DNA from: Aquila chrysaetos chrysaetos
Taxonomy: Eukaryota > Chordata > Aves > Accipitriformes > Accipitridae
Assembly (NCBI RefSeq): GCF_900496995.4
Contig: NC_044005.1
Coordinates: forward strand, 35,016,363 to 35,080,362
Direction of reading: 5' to 3'
DNA length: 64,000 nt
Position numbers and translations under genes: made by a program. The notes under the pieces were generated by a model. It was not told where the DNA came from. It worked only from the letters and a program-made list of their open reading frames with translations, and searched no databases. The first letter of the stretch is position 1. Each line of letters begins with the position of its first letter. Below are positions 51,010 to 64,000 of this stretch, in pieces.

Positions 51010-51260
51010 ATAATACATTTTCTTGTTAGCATCTGTTTGCTGTCATTGTTGGCAGGACCTATGATTTATTACTTAAATTAATGACCACAACCATTTTGGT
51101 CCTGATATGTGCCCCATAGCTTATCACATCACTTAATAAAATAACATATATGCTTCTATGAGAGTAATTTTTTAATTGTTTATTCCTTTAAGTTCCTGGT
51201 GAAAATACCATATCTATTTGCAATGGTGAAAGTCTCAGAAGCTTGTTTTGTACTTCAAAC
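51010..51260. promoter_or_regulatory. Candidate conserved non-coding element in CDIN1 intron 1
   Basis: This non-repetitive AT-rich block carries CTGTCA (51,040-51,045, a MEIS/TGIF-type core) next to CATTGTT (SOX-like), then TTAAATTAATGACC and TTTTTTAATTG homeodomain-like words. No ORF or repeat explains it. Motif composition only. Confidence 0.25.
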
Positions 51261-51787
51261 TGAGTGAAATAATGGTAAGGATTAATTTCTGTAAGAATAA
51301 GGAGTACTGTAACTGATCTACTAAAATTGTCTTCTAAGACAAGCCTGGTAGAGTATTGTTACCAAAAAAACCAACAGCTTTGGAAGAGGAGTGGAAAAAT
51401 ACTGCTCTGTTTTCTTCAGTTCCAGTGATGGTTAAAAGCCTTGTTCATTTGTTTGTTAGACTAATTGGTACCATGCAAGTAGATTTCAGAGTCCCATTGG
51501 CATGCTAAGATTTCACACTCTATCATTAGTTTTCAGATTGTAAATGAAGAATTCAAAGTAAATTAACTTCTCATCAGCAGGCTTAAATTTGCCAAACAGG
51601 AATCTGCACCTACTGTGGGAAAAACGTTTTGGTTTGTGAACCCCTTAGGTTGAAAACTTCTGTTCTGTAAGCAACTAAAGCATTTTTATCTATCTTACAG
51701 TTTCTTTTCATACATGCTTTTTTTAAAATTCTAGTGTCCATAATGTTTTGAATGTGGTAGTAATATGAATGGGATATATTATCCCTT

Positions 51788-52372
51788 TGTCCAGGTTTCG
51801 GCTGGAGTAGAGTTAATTATCTCCAGTAGCTGGTATAGTGCTATGTTTTGGGTTCAGTATGAGAAAAATGTTGATAACACACTGATATTTTCAGCTGTTG
51901 CTAAGTAGTGTTTAGACCAAGTCAAGGATTTTTCAGCTTCTCATGCCCAGCCAGCAAGAAGGCTGGAGGGGCACAAGAAGTTGGGAGGGGACACAGCCAG
52001 GGCAGCTGACCCAAACTGGCCAAAGGGGTATTCCGTGCCATGTGACGTCATGCCCAGTATATAAACTCGGGGGGAGTTGGCCTGGGGGGATCGCTGCTTG
52101 GGAACTTACTGGGCATTGGTTGGCGAGTGGTGAGCAATTGCATTGTGCATCACTTGTTTTGTATATTCCAATCCTTTTATTATTATTGTCATTTTATTAT
52201 TGTTATTATTATCATTATTAGTTTCCTCCTTTCTGTTCTATTAAACTGTTCTTATCTCAAGCCATGAGTTTTAACTTCTTCCTTCTGATTCTCTCCCCCG
52301 TCCCACTGGGTGGCAGGGAGTGAGTGAGCAGCTGCGTGGTGCTTGGTTGCTGGCTGGGGTTAAACCATGACA
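51788..52372 (+). mobile_element. Solo LTR of an avian ERV with intact target-site duplication
   Basis: This is a 585-bp LTR with TGTC...GACA ends, flanked on both sides by CCCTT (51,783-51,787 and 52,373-52,377), a perfect 5-bp duplication. I recognise the type from bird genomes (start near GGTTTCGGCTGGAGTAGAG, end GCTGGGGTTAAACCATGACA). U3 contains a perfect CRE TGACGTCA (52,043-52,050) 7 bases before a TATATAAA box (52,058-52,065). An AT-rich stretch of ATT repeats (about 52,176-52,220) precedes an ATTAAA signal (52,240-52,245), and CTTATCTCAAGCC with the U5-like tail follows. No internal retroviral sequence is attached, so it arose by LTR-LTR recombination. It has the same orientation as CDIN1. 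A 5-bp duplication fits ERVL- or ERVK-like groups; subfamily not assigned. Confidence 0.93.
52043..52065 (+). promoter_or_regulatory. CRE plus TATA box core promoter of the solo LTR
   Basis: The palindrome TGACGTCA is followed after 7 bases by TATATAAA. This is the U3 promoter layout of the LTR and is still intact by eye. Activity is unknown. Confidence 0.75.
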
Positions 52373-52377
52373 CCCTT

Positions 52378-55300
52378 CCAGCACACACTCCAGGATATCC
52401 AGTAGCATGATGGATAGTGACAGTCTCATTGCTTTATGCTGGAGAATTCTTGAACTTCAGTCCCCTGCTTTATCCTTCTCATCTGAGTAGGGTATTTAAG
52501 CAAGTGTTGCTGTCCATCTAAACTGGCAAAATGGCTTCAGGTAAGGATGTGGTGCTGAAGAGGACTTTATTTTTGGGTGAATATCCTCTGTTTGCACATC
52601 TGGGTCTAGGCCTGCAATGTGTTGGAAGCATTTGATAGCATCGATTCCCAGATACCTCCAGATGCTTCCACACTGAATAAAAATGTCCTAATACAGCACA
52701 CATTCTTCTTCCATAGAAAGCAGAACGTTGTCAAATATTTCTTTGAGTAAGACCCATGTGATAGCAAAGGTAGTCTCTTGTGTAATGCAGCCTGTCTGAA
52801 ACTGTTTCAAAGACAACATAAAAACTATGACCAAGCTATTTCTATTTGTGGTTGGCTGGGAGATGGCAGAACTTCTTATCAGTCCGCTATTGATACTGGT
52901 AATGTCCAGTTCTTTATTGTACTTCTGTGGAATGCAGATGCGCATTATGAGGCTACAACTGGTGCTAAGTATGATAACTAATAGCTAGAATGTGAGTGTA
53001 GGTTCCTACGGATGAAAGGCTATTGAACATTAGCCATTTCCTGCATTAATATAAAATGCATGTTGTCAATGCAGCTGTCCTTCAGTTTTCAACACAGCTA
53101 GGCAATGTGTCTTCCTAGACAAGCGCATTATCTTGGATACACAAAATGTAAAAAGATAAAAATAACTCCTGAGCTAGATTTCTGGTTCTTGGAGAGCTTA
53201 AAAAGGAAGATTTGCTTTGACCAGTTAGCAGGTACTCTAATAGGCCAAGCAAGTTCATTCCAAATACAGTGTTTAATGACCTCATTGCAATGAGTTATCT
53301 GACACAGGAATATGTTTTCCTTTATCCTATTATTTGAAACAGGGGGATTTAATTATTGACCAAAAAGAGAATTTGGACTACAATTTTTATGTCATTTGTA
53401 TTGTGTTCCTTTGACATCAGTGGTCTGAGAGAGAAAAAGGAAAATGGTCCTTTATGGAATAAATGCATGGTTTCAGTTTAAATATTTTTCTAGCCATATC
53501 TATCTGTTTGGTATGTCCTTTAAGCGCGGAATGTTTTTTTTCCAAACAAATCCCATTGGTTGCCCAATAGCTATTATCCACAAGCTTCCTGCTTACACTT
53601 TTTGTTTTAATTTACTATTTAGACACAGACCTCGCCAGTGACAGGCAATCATCCTTACACATTATTATTTTTATGGTTTTGAGGTTTCTGGGTAGAGAAT
53701 TTTGTCCCTTTATCTGGGCATAGATGCTTGCTATTCTAACATTTTAAATCTCAGTAATTTAAAATACTATTCAAATGTTTCAGCTACTGTGTAGAAAGTA
53801 ATATATTTCTATGTAGACAGGTTTGGGTTGGTGAACATGTATCACGTGTTAATTGTTTGCTTTAGTTTATTTTGTAATTCTCAGCTCTTTAGTCTCTTTA
53901 TCAAGGATATATCTCTCAATGGAACTTTGCATTAGTGGATCAGGATGTTTACTGAAATAAGCAGTTAAAATTATTAAAATATGCAGTGGAAAGCAACATG
54001 CTTAGTTTAATGTGCTTCTGAATATTAAATGCAAGTAAAATGGTATATAGACATGGAGCCATTTGTTATATTTTTGTATATGAAGCAATAGCTGTGTAAA
54101 CCTTAACCTCGTAATTTTGCAAGTTCCACTTTATCATGTAGCTGTAAAAGGTAATCAAAATAAATCATGGAAGATGAAGAAATATTTTCTAGGGCTTTCT
54201 GTATGCTTTCAGAAGTGGTGCTTGATCCATGAAATTTTAGTAAGCATATTAAATAATACAATATGATGTGCAACGTGTCAGGTCTGATAAATTATTTTGT
54301 ATAGGACATTTATACAACATATGGTGAGCTGCTATGTGAACAGCTTAATGACTAAATTATGTTAATCTTTCTTGCCATATTTACTTTTCATTTAAAAAAA
54401 ACGGTGTTTTCAAATTTTTATTTTACTTTTTTGATCATGGGTAGATATAAGAAAGGTGTAGGTCATCCCCGAGAAGCCGTGACAGTGATCCAAGGTTCCT
54501 CAGCTGTGCAGTGTACATAACACAGATGTTGGGAGAGTCATCTGTCAGCTATGCCTCTCCTATGGAGTTAAAGTTCTAGGGGGAAAAGAATTCGACACAG
54601 TGCTGTCACTGTTACATTTTCACAATAGAAGAGCATGCAAATATTCAACCTCCTGCTTAGCAGTAGTGCCCTGTCTAATGTCTGTGCTGGTTAGAATAAA
54701 AAAATAGTGGGTGCATCTAGGGCTCATAGATCTGACAAAGGTCATGCTATGCTGGGCATTTGAATTGGAAATTGTCTGGACTTAGATTTTATAAAGCTCC
54801 CACTGTTGTCGGGGAAAATTTCAGCAGGGTTTTGTCCCTAGAGAGGCCTCTTAGGCCCTTTTCTGTCCTATGAATGAATTTAGATGTGAGGGTTTCTCCT
54901 GCCTTAAAACTGTTAAGTTCATTTTGCATACATCCCCAGAGAGAAAAACTGGCAGATGCTTTTGTCTTGGAAGTGTTTAAAAGAAAACTGCAGAACAGGA
55001 ACAAGGGAGAGAAGGGGCCCTGTGTGGAGTCCCAGAACATTTTGGAAATGGCCAATATGCAGTTTTCATCAGTACTAAGGCGGGGCGCAATATGGTGCCT
55101 GTAGCTCACTAGGGAATATGAATGTTGATTAAGCATACTCCCAGGCTTTGAAATCCTGAAAGCAGTGTCAGAATAATGGATGTTGAGCAAATGTCAAGCA
55201 TTTGTTAATTTCTCTGTTATTTGGAGTTTATCTACCATGATCAATCAAATAAACTAGTGCTTCTCTGTTGTGGCATGTGTCATTGATATGGTGATTAGGT

Positions 55301-58300
55301 GGCTAGAGAGGCCTTCTGCCTTTTTTTTTTTTTTTTTTTTTAATCCAGGTAACAGATTACATATGAACAGCCGTAACTTTTAAGTTAAAGATTTGTTTGC
55401 GATTGGTTTAGTGGAAAATGGTGCATTAACAAAATACTTTAGGGTACTGAAAGAAAAAAGTATTTGCATATCTGCTGTGCTAAAAATTATATTCATGCCA
55501 TTTTTTTCCATTCTTGGCCTTAAAGCTTTACTGTTGTGAGGAAGGAGAAATTAATTCTAAATGAAAGTTGATAGAAGAAACTTTTACTTATTCTTAAAAG
55601 GAAAAGTTTGAAAACAAAGGATACCCACCCCAAATTAGTATTAATTTATGGCTTAGCCACCTTCTTCCCTCTAAATCTTTTGGTTTCTGTAAACTGGGTC
55701 TCAAAATCCCTGGTTTTGATTGGGAAACATGTTCAGATGCCCTTTAGTTAAAAGTGGAGGGGGTGACTCTGACTCTTTTATAAGAATACGTCAGAGCAGT
55801 TGTTAGATACTGGCTAACATGCAGGAATGTAAACTCTCCAGTTCCGATTATATTTTCTACAACTTCTGAATTTCCACTGTCTTCTGATGTCCTAATTCTG
55901 CTAATTTGCCACTCTTAGAAGTTAGGTAACATACAAAGACCTGATATTTAAATGTGAAGAACAAATAAAAAATAACCTGAAGGAGAAAAAGGCACTGTGG
56001 CCTTTGCTGCTTTACTGTAATATATAAAGACTTTAAAATGGGAAAGGATAGGGTTGGGATGTTTTGTGTGAGACCTTTTTGAAAGCTGTCTGAAGGATGT
56101 TAACAGTCAACTTTCACTGAATTCCAGTGAAGTTTAGTTACACCTTTCTCATGGATTTTTTTTTTTTTTTTTGCAAAGTCTAGTCCTTATGTGCTTAATG
56201 TAAAGATGGCAGTGTATATTTTTATTATGTTTTTGACAATTCCCAGAAATTTAAGAAGTCAGTGAGTCATGCCATATGACTTGATGCATGTTGAGGTCAT
56301 CTTCAGTTTATTTTAACATAGAACAAATGTTTGATGTTGAACTAGTTTTCCTTCTTACTTGGCTTCCACATTTATTTACCAAGGCCTCTGGGCCCGTTCT
56401 ACCAAGACTGGTCAAATTTTGGTGCTTATTGAAGGTGATGCTATATTCTGAACCTCTTGACTGTTTGCATCGGAGGTGATTCCATTCAATTAGTGCATGG
56501 AATAAGAGTTCTCCTGAAAACCGAAGCTTTTCTGTGGCACTGCAGGAAGCAAAGCATATAGTCATTGTACGGATTTTCAAAGCAGTGCAAAGAACACCAA
56601 AAAATAAATCTCTGGAAAGAGGAGGAAGGGAAAGGAAAATCCTGTTGGTAGGAGTGGAAAAGGAGGTTAGGGAAGTTTTAGGATAGAATAATGTAATATT
56701 GTGATCACCTCTTGTCAGATGTTCCCTTGATATTGCTTGCCAGTTGTGGGTAGACAGCTTTTTAAAAAAGAGTGCTGGAAGACCACTAGGAACAGCTGGG
56801 TTTCCTTCTTAGTGCGTTTCTGCCATCTTTCCAACGGGAAATAAGTAGTGGAATTAAATTAGTTTATTTGTTCTATGGCACAGTAAGCTATACCCCTGGG
56901 ACTGAGAGTGGACTTTGTAAATATCTACATATCTGGTACAATAAGTTATAGATACAAGGTGAAGTAGTGCACTGTCAGCGAGGTAGATAGACAAGAATGA
57001 TTCTCTTCTTTTTTGTTTTCTAATTAGAAGTAGCTTTAAAATTATAAACTTTTAAATGATCAACACTGTTTAGGGCTTAAGACTAAAAATCTTAAGGGGA
57101 CTAGCTATAAATGGGTTCATTTTTTGCCTTAAATTTGTGTCATTCCCAAAACAGGTATTTACTTAAAACTACTCTTCTGTATCATCCATGTTTGACAGAG
57201 CTAAAATTCTTTAAATTATATCCTGTATGGGAAACATTAATAAGATCCTGACTTGTTTAAGGAATTAACAATTTTGATTGAATTACTGAAAGCTTTTTTG
57301 ACTTAAGGTGTTCACTTTTTACCCTGGAGATAGGTATGCAACAGTATGTGTGCTTGACATGTGATGCATGCAAATGCTAAATACAGTAGCAGCATGAGGC
57401 AAGTGTCATTAACAGTAATTTATGTAATGAAAGCCACCTGGCTGTCTTCGTAATTAATTGCTTGTAAATAACAAATTTAAATATAATTTATAGTTTTCTA
57501 AATTTGATTATATATTTTTAGGAGCAAATTGTTTAAGGGTGTTTGGGGATTTATTTAGTTTCAAATTGGCACAGATATGCTTTTTACATACAGACTAATC
57601 TTTTAATGTAAAATGAACAGTCTAATTAGCTTCAAATTGCCATTCACTCATAAAAATAGTTTTCTAAAATTAAATTTAAACATCTAGTTTATACAGGAAA
57701 ATATAGGTTTGAAGAAAAAAACGTATAAAGTAGAATGATTTTCCCCTTTCTCCACAATCAGGAAATTTAAGATTGGAGTCTGAAAAACTTCTCTTGACAA
57801 GGTACTCTATAATCCCATTCTTTTCCTAGGGGGAAGTAGCACGATAGAGTTACCCAAACAAAATGAGGAAAATAACACAAAATGAATATATCAAATATTT
57901 CTTTGCAGTAATAGCCTACTAAGTGAATGTTTCTTCAATGTATGGACCTTGGCCCTATCAAGAGGGCAGATAGGAAAGGTGAGGGATAAATCCCTGGTTT
58001 AAATTGTAGCTTCTTTGCCTTAACTGCTTGTTGAGGTCCATTGCTGTTGCAGCCTAGGAGCATCTGTGCACAACTGTCATCAGATGACTACAACTTTTGT
58101 GTATTTTTGACTAAAGGTTCAACATTTAGATTGTGGTACTGAGCGAAAGAGTTCAAATTTGCAAACGTTTTCTGTATAATCTTAACTGAAGCAGATTGAA
58201 ATAAAGTGTGGATGATTGTACAGTTAAGTGCAAACAAGGAGTTTGAAGAGGTTTTGCTTTTTCTCTCAGTCTCTGGTATGCTGCTCTATGACTCTGCTTT

Positions 58301-61300
58301 GGGATGCGTTCACCGATTCTTTCCTGGATATTAAGAAACTTTTCTTCTTTCTAAGCAACTTGGAGTAGTTGAGGACAAGGACATAGCAAATGATCTGCTT
58401 ATGTTAGTCTCAAGCTTTGCCTTTTTTTATTTAATTTTCTGAGAAATTTTGTTGGTAGAGTTAAAACAAACCCTATTTGACTCCTGTCAGTTTCTTTTGT
58501 CAATGGACTAGATCTAATCATCCCTGACTAGATGATCAAAGGGTACCAGAGAAGTTCTGGTATGTGTAAGGTAAAAAGATTCGATAGTCATTGAAGCCTG
58601 ATGTCAGAATATTTGAGCGTTTTAATTTCATGTTTTACCACTGACATTGTATTTTTTAAATCTGTGTTGTGAATATATTTTGGTTCTGTATTGCATCTGA
58701 AAATACTTCTCAGGTTGAAAATTGAACGTTACAAAATAGTTTTATGTTTTTATGGAAGAGACTTTACTTGAAACATTAGTGAAAGAGTATTTACTTACAG
58801 AGGTCTGTGTGGGTTTGGCATTTAAGTGGGTTTCAAACATTCATGCAACAAGCACTGTGCTGTTTAACTCTGGAAAGAAAAAATATCAGAACAATATGTT
58901 GGGCAAATTACTATCTATTTTTTGTACTTGCTTACTGAGATAATAAGACCAAAAAGTAGTTCCTTTTCACTTGCAAATATCACTCTTCCGTTCCTGTGTT
59001 TTCAGAGTTCCATTTTTAACCATAATATGTGCCACTGTTTATCCACTGTTAAAGCGTAATGTTGTTCTCATCATAAGCATATATATGTGAATGGAAAAAT
59101 AGCATCCTTACTCTGACTTCTCTTTTCAGTTTGGGGGCTTGATCAGAAATACTTCATAATCATTTGAATATGGCATATTTTGAGTTACACTTATATTACT
59201 GCTGTTGAAAGTTAGATTTTTATGGTGTGGGTGAAAGAAGGTAGAATTTATCTCTGCGAGGAGCTAGCATTATTTTGTGATCATTGCCTGTTTTGATAAT
59301 TTGTATTTACCTCTGCATTTTATTTTTTTTCATGTCTAATACAGATTGTTCATAGTCTGCAGTTGTTTTAAAATATATTGGCCGTTACAACAGACACCAA
59401 AAAATGAGGTGTCTACAGGAAGAATTGGTGCCCTGTTCTTAAAGGAACTTCTAAGTCTTTCTAAATGAAAAATCATTCAAACAGTATCTAATACTGGCAA
59501 TTTTCCTCTGTCTGCTGCTAGAACTTATTGGCCAACTAGGTCAGACATTATTAAAGTTCAAGTGGCCCAGTGGGAAAAGTAATGGCCTTATGCTACTATG
59601 AATTTTAAATGCTGCCATTTCTATGTATTGCACCATCATCTGTTCTTGCACATCACTAAATTGTATAGAAGTTGTGGGACCAACCAGTGTCAAGGTCATA
59701 GAAGTGATGACTCTTCTCAAGTAGCCTTCTCGGAGCTTTGTCATACAGTTACTCTCATAACCCTGGCTATAGACAGCAAAGTTGTATGCACATGCCTGCA
59801 TTTAACCTTTTTATTATCATTGGATAGCGTAAGCCTGCAATGCAGGATGTCTTTTTCCTCAGACTCTTTACTTTTGGTTTTTATTTTTGATCCTACCAAA
59901 GGTACAAAATCGACTTTGATGCAAAGATCATTTTTAGTGAGTGATTCTATTTAAATCTGTTGAATTGAGCTGTTGTACAGTTTATTGAACTGGATATTGG
60001 AGAATTTCAAAAGTGATGGGTGCTATAGTTCTCCAGATGAGCTTGAATTTTATCTTGATTTTAAATGTGATGGTACTAAGCCTGAAATGAGCATATCAGC
60101 AGGTACTTCTTGTCGTGTATATATATTTATTGAATTTTTATAGTATTAATATATTTGTAATGGGAGTATTTCCCCAACAGCACTGTATTGGCATTGTAGT
60201 TCCCAAAGTAGTAGCTACTGATGTTTCATTGTGTGGAAAGCTTGTTACGCAGAGATAATAAAACTGGTTTTGTATGCCAGACTTGAACTGGTGTAGCTGG
60301 AAAGCTGTAACATTGGAAGATACCCTCTTTACAGAAGTTACCATGTTGTAACTAAAGACTTAGATACTTTTATGTCACTTAGTTACTCCAATTCAAACTC
60401 ATATATTGATTTAAACACATATATTCACACACGCACACACATATATAGACACATACATTGATTTAGCTTAAATTGGTAATTCACCGACTTCTGATAAATC
60501 AGTGTTAGATTTGTGAATGATAAAGTACAAATGTGTACAGAGACAATAATGTGCTTTTTGAGAATTTTCATTCAGAGAAGTGACCACAAGCATATTAAAA
60601 CTTTAGGAAAGATTTCAATATTAAAAGCTGCAGCGAAGAGAGGTTAAAGCCATAACTTTCTAGAGGTCAGTGAGTCTCCTTCCCTCCTTCCATGTTCTTC
60701 AGTGCTTGGATACATATAAGTCTAGCGATTCTCAAGCTTTGGTAGGCCTTTGGTATACCTGAGCCTTCCTGGATGTGGAACCATTCAGACTGCTAAGAAG
60801 CCTTTTTCCCATCCTGACAATGCTGACATGTAGAAGAAATTCTGAGACTCCACTAGTTGTCACCTCCTCTCAGGTGGGAAGTTCACCATCAGGCTGGCTT
60901 TAGTTAATTTACAGGTGTAACTGTGGTGCTTGTTAGCTTCATCCTGCAGTTCTGGGAAGCCACGGAGGCTTTACGCATCCGTGCATGTGTTATGCATTTG
61001 AACCGATTCTGCTAGATCTATTTGAGATCCATTATTGACAGAGTTTTTAGAAATAAGAGCGGACTGGTTAGCATGTGATAAGCAGTATAGAAACATTGCT
61101 TTCTTTAGGAGTTCCTGTTCCAAAGCATTTGCAGTACAGAAGTTGAGAATTAAAAGGCTGTTTGGGTTTCTTTCATGTCTTTGATAATGTAACAGGAAAA
61201 ATGTATTTTAGACACACATTCTGGAATTTCAGGATACCTGTGAGGAGGACTCCCTTTCCACCCCCAGTCACTTAAATTCGTCAAATACGTATGTATTTCT

Positions 61301-64000
61301 TGCCTCACATAGTTTCTTAATCCAGTATGGCAGCACCGTGCAATTCTAGCCCTACTATTTTAAAGCTCAATATTGCATTATTAAAAATATTTACAAACTT
61401 ATTATACATGGAAAGGGGAAGTTCTTTTCCAGTTATTAGAAATGAGAGACTTTCACTGTCTGCTTCAAAACATTTCTTGAAGAGATATGACTAACACTAC
61501 GTACTCACACTGAAGACTGTGGAAGGAAAGAAACAATTTCTCCCCCTACCTGAATTCCTACAGTAGCTAAGTGCAGTGTTGTATGCACTTCCAAGAGAAG
61601 GTTTGACACTGCAGCTTTGGGATTTCACACGTAACAGCTTCTGAATTTTGGAAACACAGCTCCTGCCTCACTCAGTTTTTTAACCAATATATTTATCGTC
61701 TTGACAAAGTGGAATGTTCCATTTTGTGAAAGGGAAGCAATGAAGCAATGTTCTTTGTAGATTTCATTTGTTTAAAAAAAAAGTCAAGGCTATTCTATAT
61801 ATATAATATATATTTGTCTCATGATGGACTTTGCTTTCCCCCTGTTTGTCTCCACTTGTGTGAATAGTTGCTGGATTAAATACTACAGTTCATATTTACT
61901 CTTGATTTTTTTCTTTTTTGTACAGATCTCTTTAGATAGTCTTCCCTTGTTTCCATCTTTCTGTTTTAGGTAAAAAGTGTGGAGTTAAAGATGAGGGAAA
62001 GGAAACTCATTTTAAAATGAATAGATGAAGCAAGTGGAAACTTGGTTTCGTACCTAAAATTTCATGTTTTCAGTAATCTCAGAAAATAAAGCAGAAAAGT
62101 GTGAGGTTTATATTATCCCTAAAGAATGAATTATTTGCAGGGGCTGATAATATGATATTTGCAGAAGTTGTCATGTTTGGATTTTCTCCTAGTGAAGCTG
62201 TAGTAAACAGCAAATATTAAGTTGGACAGCACCCCAAATCTTGGCTAGATCTGCAAGCCTGCTTTGTTGAGAAGACAATCTGATCCAATTAAATTCTTTT
62301 TGTCCATACTAGCTGCTTCTTGGCCAGAGTTTTATATCAGTTCTAGTTATGAAGCACTGATCTGCATCAGCATATTGTCTGTTACTAGTTTATATATGAA
62401 TAGTTGTTGCAAAACAAAACATTTCTGAAATACTCTCCAGGGATGATAGCATTTCTCCTCTACCAAACTCTGGGATTCATTAGAAGAGAATGGTGTAAAT
62501 TTTATTCTTACATATTAAATGACCAAAAGGCATATTCTTTTTCCAGCACCAGACTTGCAATTGTCTTTTTAGCCTGACTTATCTCTAAGTTCTTAGAGAC
62601 AATTCCTCTTATCCCTTGTTCTGGTCTGACTTGGGCATCCCATTCTCAATGGGGATGGACTTTGATATCTGTAATACTTTTTTTTGGTTATGATAAGCAG
62701 ATTTTTATATCTTTATATCATTTGGAACCTAGAAATGACATTTCTTTTTTTTTTTAATAAAAGTTATTTTCTCTCTAAAAAAAAATGGGCATTTTGTAGC
62801 AGATTTTAGATTTCACTGTTTTATGCCTAAATCCAGTTATGTATTGACAAGAGCACAAAGTGCATCAGGCATTGAGATGGAAGTATGCCACTGATATCAA
62901 CACAGAGTAACAAAAGGTAAATTGGTTCATTATGGGTGCTGGTGTACAAGAAAAAGAGGATATTTGAAGAGCAAGGCTGGTTGCTTTGAACAGAGCTCTG
63001 GGAGTTAGGTCCATTGCCATCTGGAATTGCAGAAGAAAATGTTTCCATGAAAGTGGCTGCTATAGAACTTAAGAGGAAAATTTGCTTGTTTTCCTGGAAA
63101 ATAGATATAGTTCTACAAGATGGATAACAAGTTAATTTATTATCTATTTAAGCTGGCAGTACTTGGAATTATGAGCTTGCGGTTTTTCACTTGTTTCAGA
63201 AAATCAGCAAATAAGTACCTTGGCTCTACAGTTGGTTCTCGACAAAAGAGCTTGCTTGACACAAACATGTCTATATCCCTAGCCTTCCAGTAAGCCATGA
63301 AGCTTACTATAAAGTTTAATCCGTAAGAGGCAATAATGCAGCACTGAAATGTTACTTTGAATAGAAGATATTTTCAGTGTTATATTTGTTTTCCTGGGTA
63401 TCTCAGCTCTATTAATTTGTCTGCTCATTTGCTGCTTTGAGATCCTGTATAGAAGCATCAGAGGATGGATGGCGCCCTAGGAGTTTGGCTGCTCCTGTAG
63501 AAGTAATGATAACTTACATGGCAGTATCCCTGCTGTCAGTATCAGCAGTTGTGATCATGCTGTCTTGCAACACAAATGCATGTTCATGACTTCTGTCCCC
63601 TCTCCAAGTACACAGTACTGTCTTTTTCAGCACTTTTCGAAACCATCATGTTTCAGTTTTCTGTCAATGGCATCTTGCAATACATGCTCCAGCTGTGTTT
63701 TGAGCTATTTCATTTTGCTAGGAAGTTGTGGCAATGGAATTGTGGCAAGGAAACACTGAGTGGCAGATAAGTGATTTTTGTGTTTAAGAGGGGAACTGTG
63801 TTAACCAGAAGAAACATGGAAGCAGCCATGTGAAGATGTAAATCCACTTTTCCTGGGGAAGGAGAAAGATCTGGTAGTAAGGCTTGAAATTCTTTGAATG
63901 GTACTATTGAAATAATTCTCTTTGTCACAGTCATATTGTTTTTGTACTGCCATCCAGTATATATCCTACTTGTTCAGTTATTGGACTGAATTTTTTAGTG
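52378..64000 (+). other. CDIN1: CDIN1 intron 1, distal part, no exon recognised
   Basis: No acceptor followed by a frame resembling CDIN1 was found, so the second coding exon should lie beyond the window. T-runs occur at 55,321-55,342 and 56,158-56,172, and a mixed CA/TA tract at about 60,417-60,456. A candidate conserved block lies at about 57.37-57.70 kb. No other transposon was recognised. Confidence 0.55.
57370..57700. promoter_or_regulatory. Candidate conserved non-coding element rich in homeodomain sites
   Basis: A dense set of TAAT-core sites includes GTAATTAATTGC (57,450-57,461) and the palindrome CTAATTAG (57,622-57,629), with AAATTTAAATATAATTTA and AAATTAAATTTAAA between them. The block is non-repetitive, has no ORF, and resembles vertebrate developmental CNEs. 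Support is compositional only. Confidence 0.3.

Larger units (their letters stand above)
43318..51782 (+). other. CDIN1: CDIN1 intron 1, middle part, no exon recognised
   Basis: Open frames are 136 codons or shorter apart from a low-complexity serine/phenylalanine frame over the polypurine tract, and none resembles CDIN1 or another known protein. It holds the long polypurine tract at 47.7-48.0 kb and a candidate conserved block at about 51.0-51.26 kb. Confidence 0.6.

Noticed and set aside
36449-64000. A second coding exon of CDIN1.
   Set aside because: I looked for an acceptor followed by codons continuing FP-S-Q-S and by the next conserved region and saw none. It is probably downstream of the window.
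1-64000. CRISPR arrays, operons, plasmid or phage modules.
   Set aside because: Nothing in the window has prokaryotic gene density, ribosome-binding sites or regularly spaced repeats of that kind.

Overview
The window looks like nuclear DNA of a bird, probably a neoavian. The evidence is AT-rich non-coding sequence with few repeats, truncated CR1 LINEs as the main interspersed repeat, and two LTR types I recognise as widespread in bird genomes. No prokaryotic, organellar or free viral organisation is visible. Family and species statements come from recall and could not be checked by database search.

Layout. Positions 1 to about 35,640 are non-coding, probably intergenic. They hold CR1 copies at 10.11-11.16 kb and 24.71-25.48 kb, older CR1-like remnants near 19.2-19.7, 26.9 and 29.2 kb, low-complexity tracts, and AT-rich blocks that look like conserved non-coding DNA. 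A strong CpG island spans about 35.64-36.62 kb. It contains the first coding exon of one recognisable protein-coding gene, CDIN1 (C15orf41, CDAN1-interacting nuclease), ATG at 36,348 and splice donor after 36,448. The rest of the window (36,449-64,000) reads as intron 1. I found no second coding exon.

The intron carries two retroviral features. The first (39,859-43,317, minus strand, antisense to CDIN1) is a composite endogenous retrovirus. In its own 5' to 3' order it has a 5' LTR, a putative primer-binding site, a leader with four tRNA T-arm-like repeats, a GC-rich repeat-coding segment that ends like a second avian LTR type, an intronless broken fragment of RPS6KA3 (RSK2) C-terminal kinase domain, an envelope transmembrane remnant, and a truncated 3' LTR. 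A host kinase fragment between retroviral sequences on one strand is the most interesting feature here. It resembles LTR-mediated retroposition or transduction of a cellular mRNA. The second (51,788-52,372, plus strand) is a solo LTR with TG...CA ends, a perfect 5-bp target-site duplication, a perfect CRE octamer, a TATA box and an ATTAAA signal.

Only CDIN1 appears functional as a protein gene. Nearly all other ORFs are chance frames or repeat-derived. Several AT-rich blocks are offered as candidate regulatory elements because, from memory, CDIN1 neighbours the developmental regulator MEIS2 in vertebrates. That is inference only.
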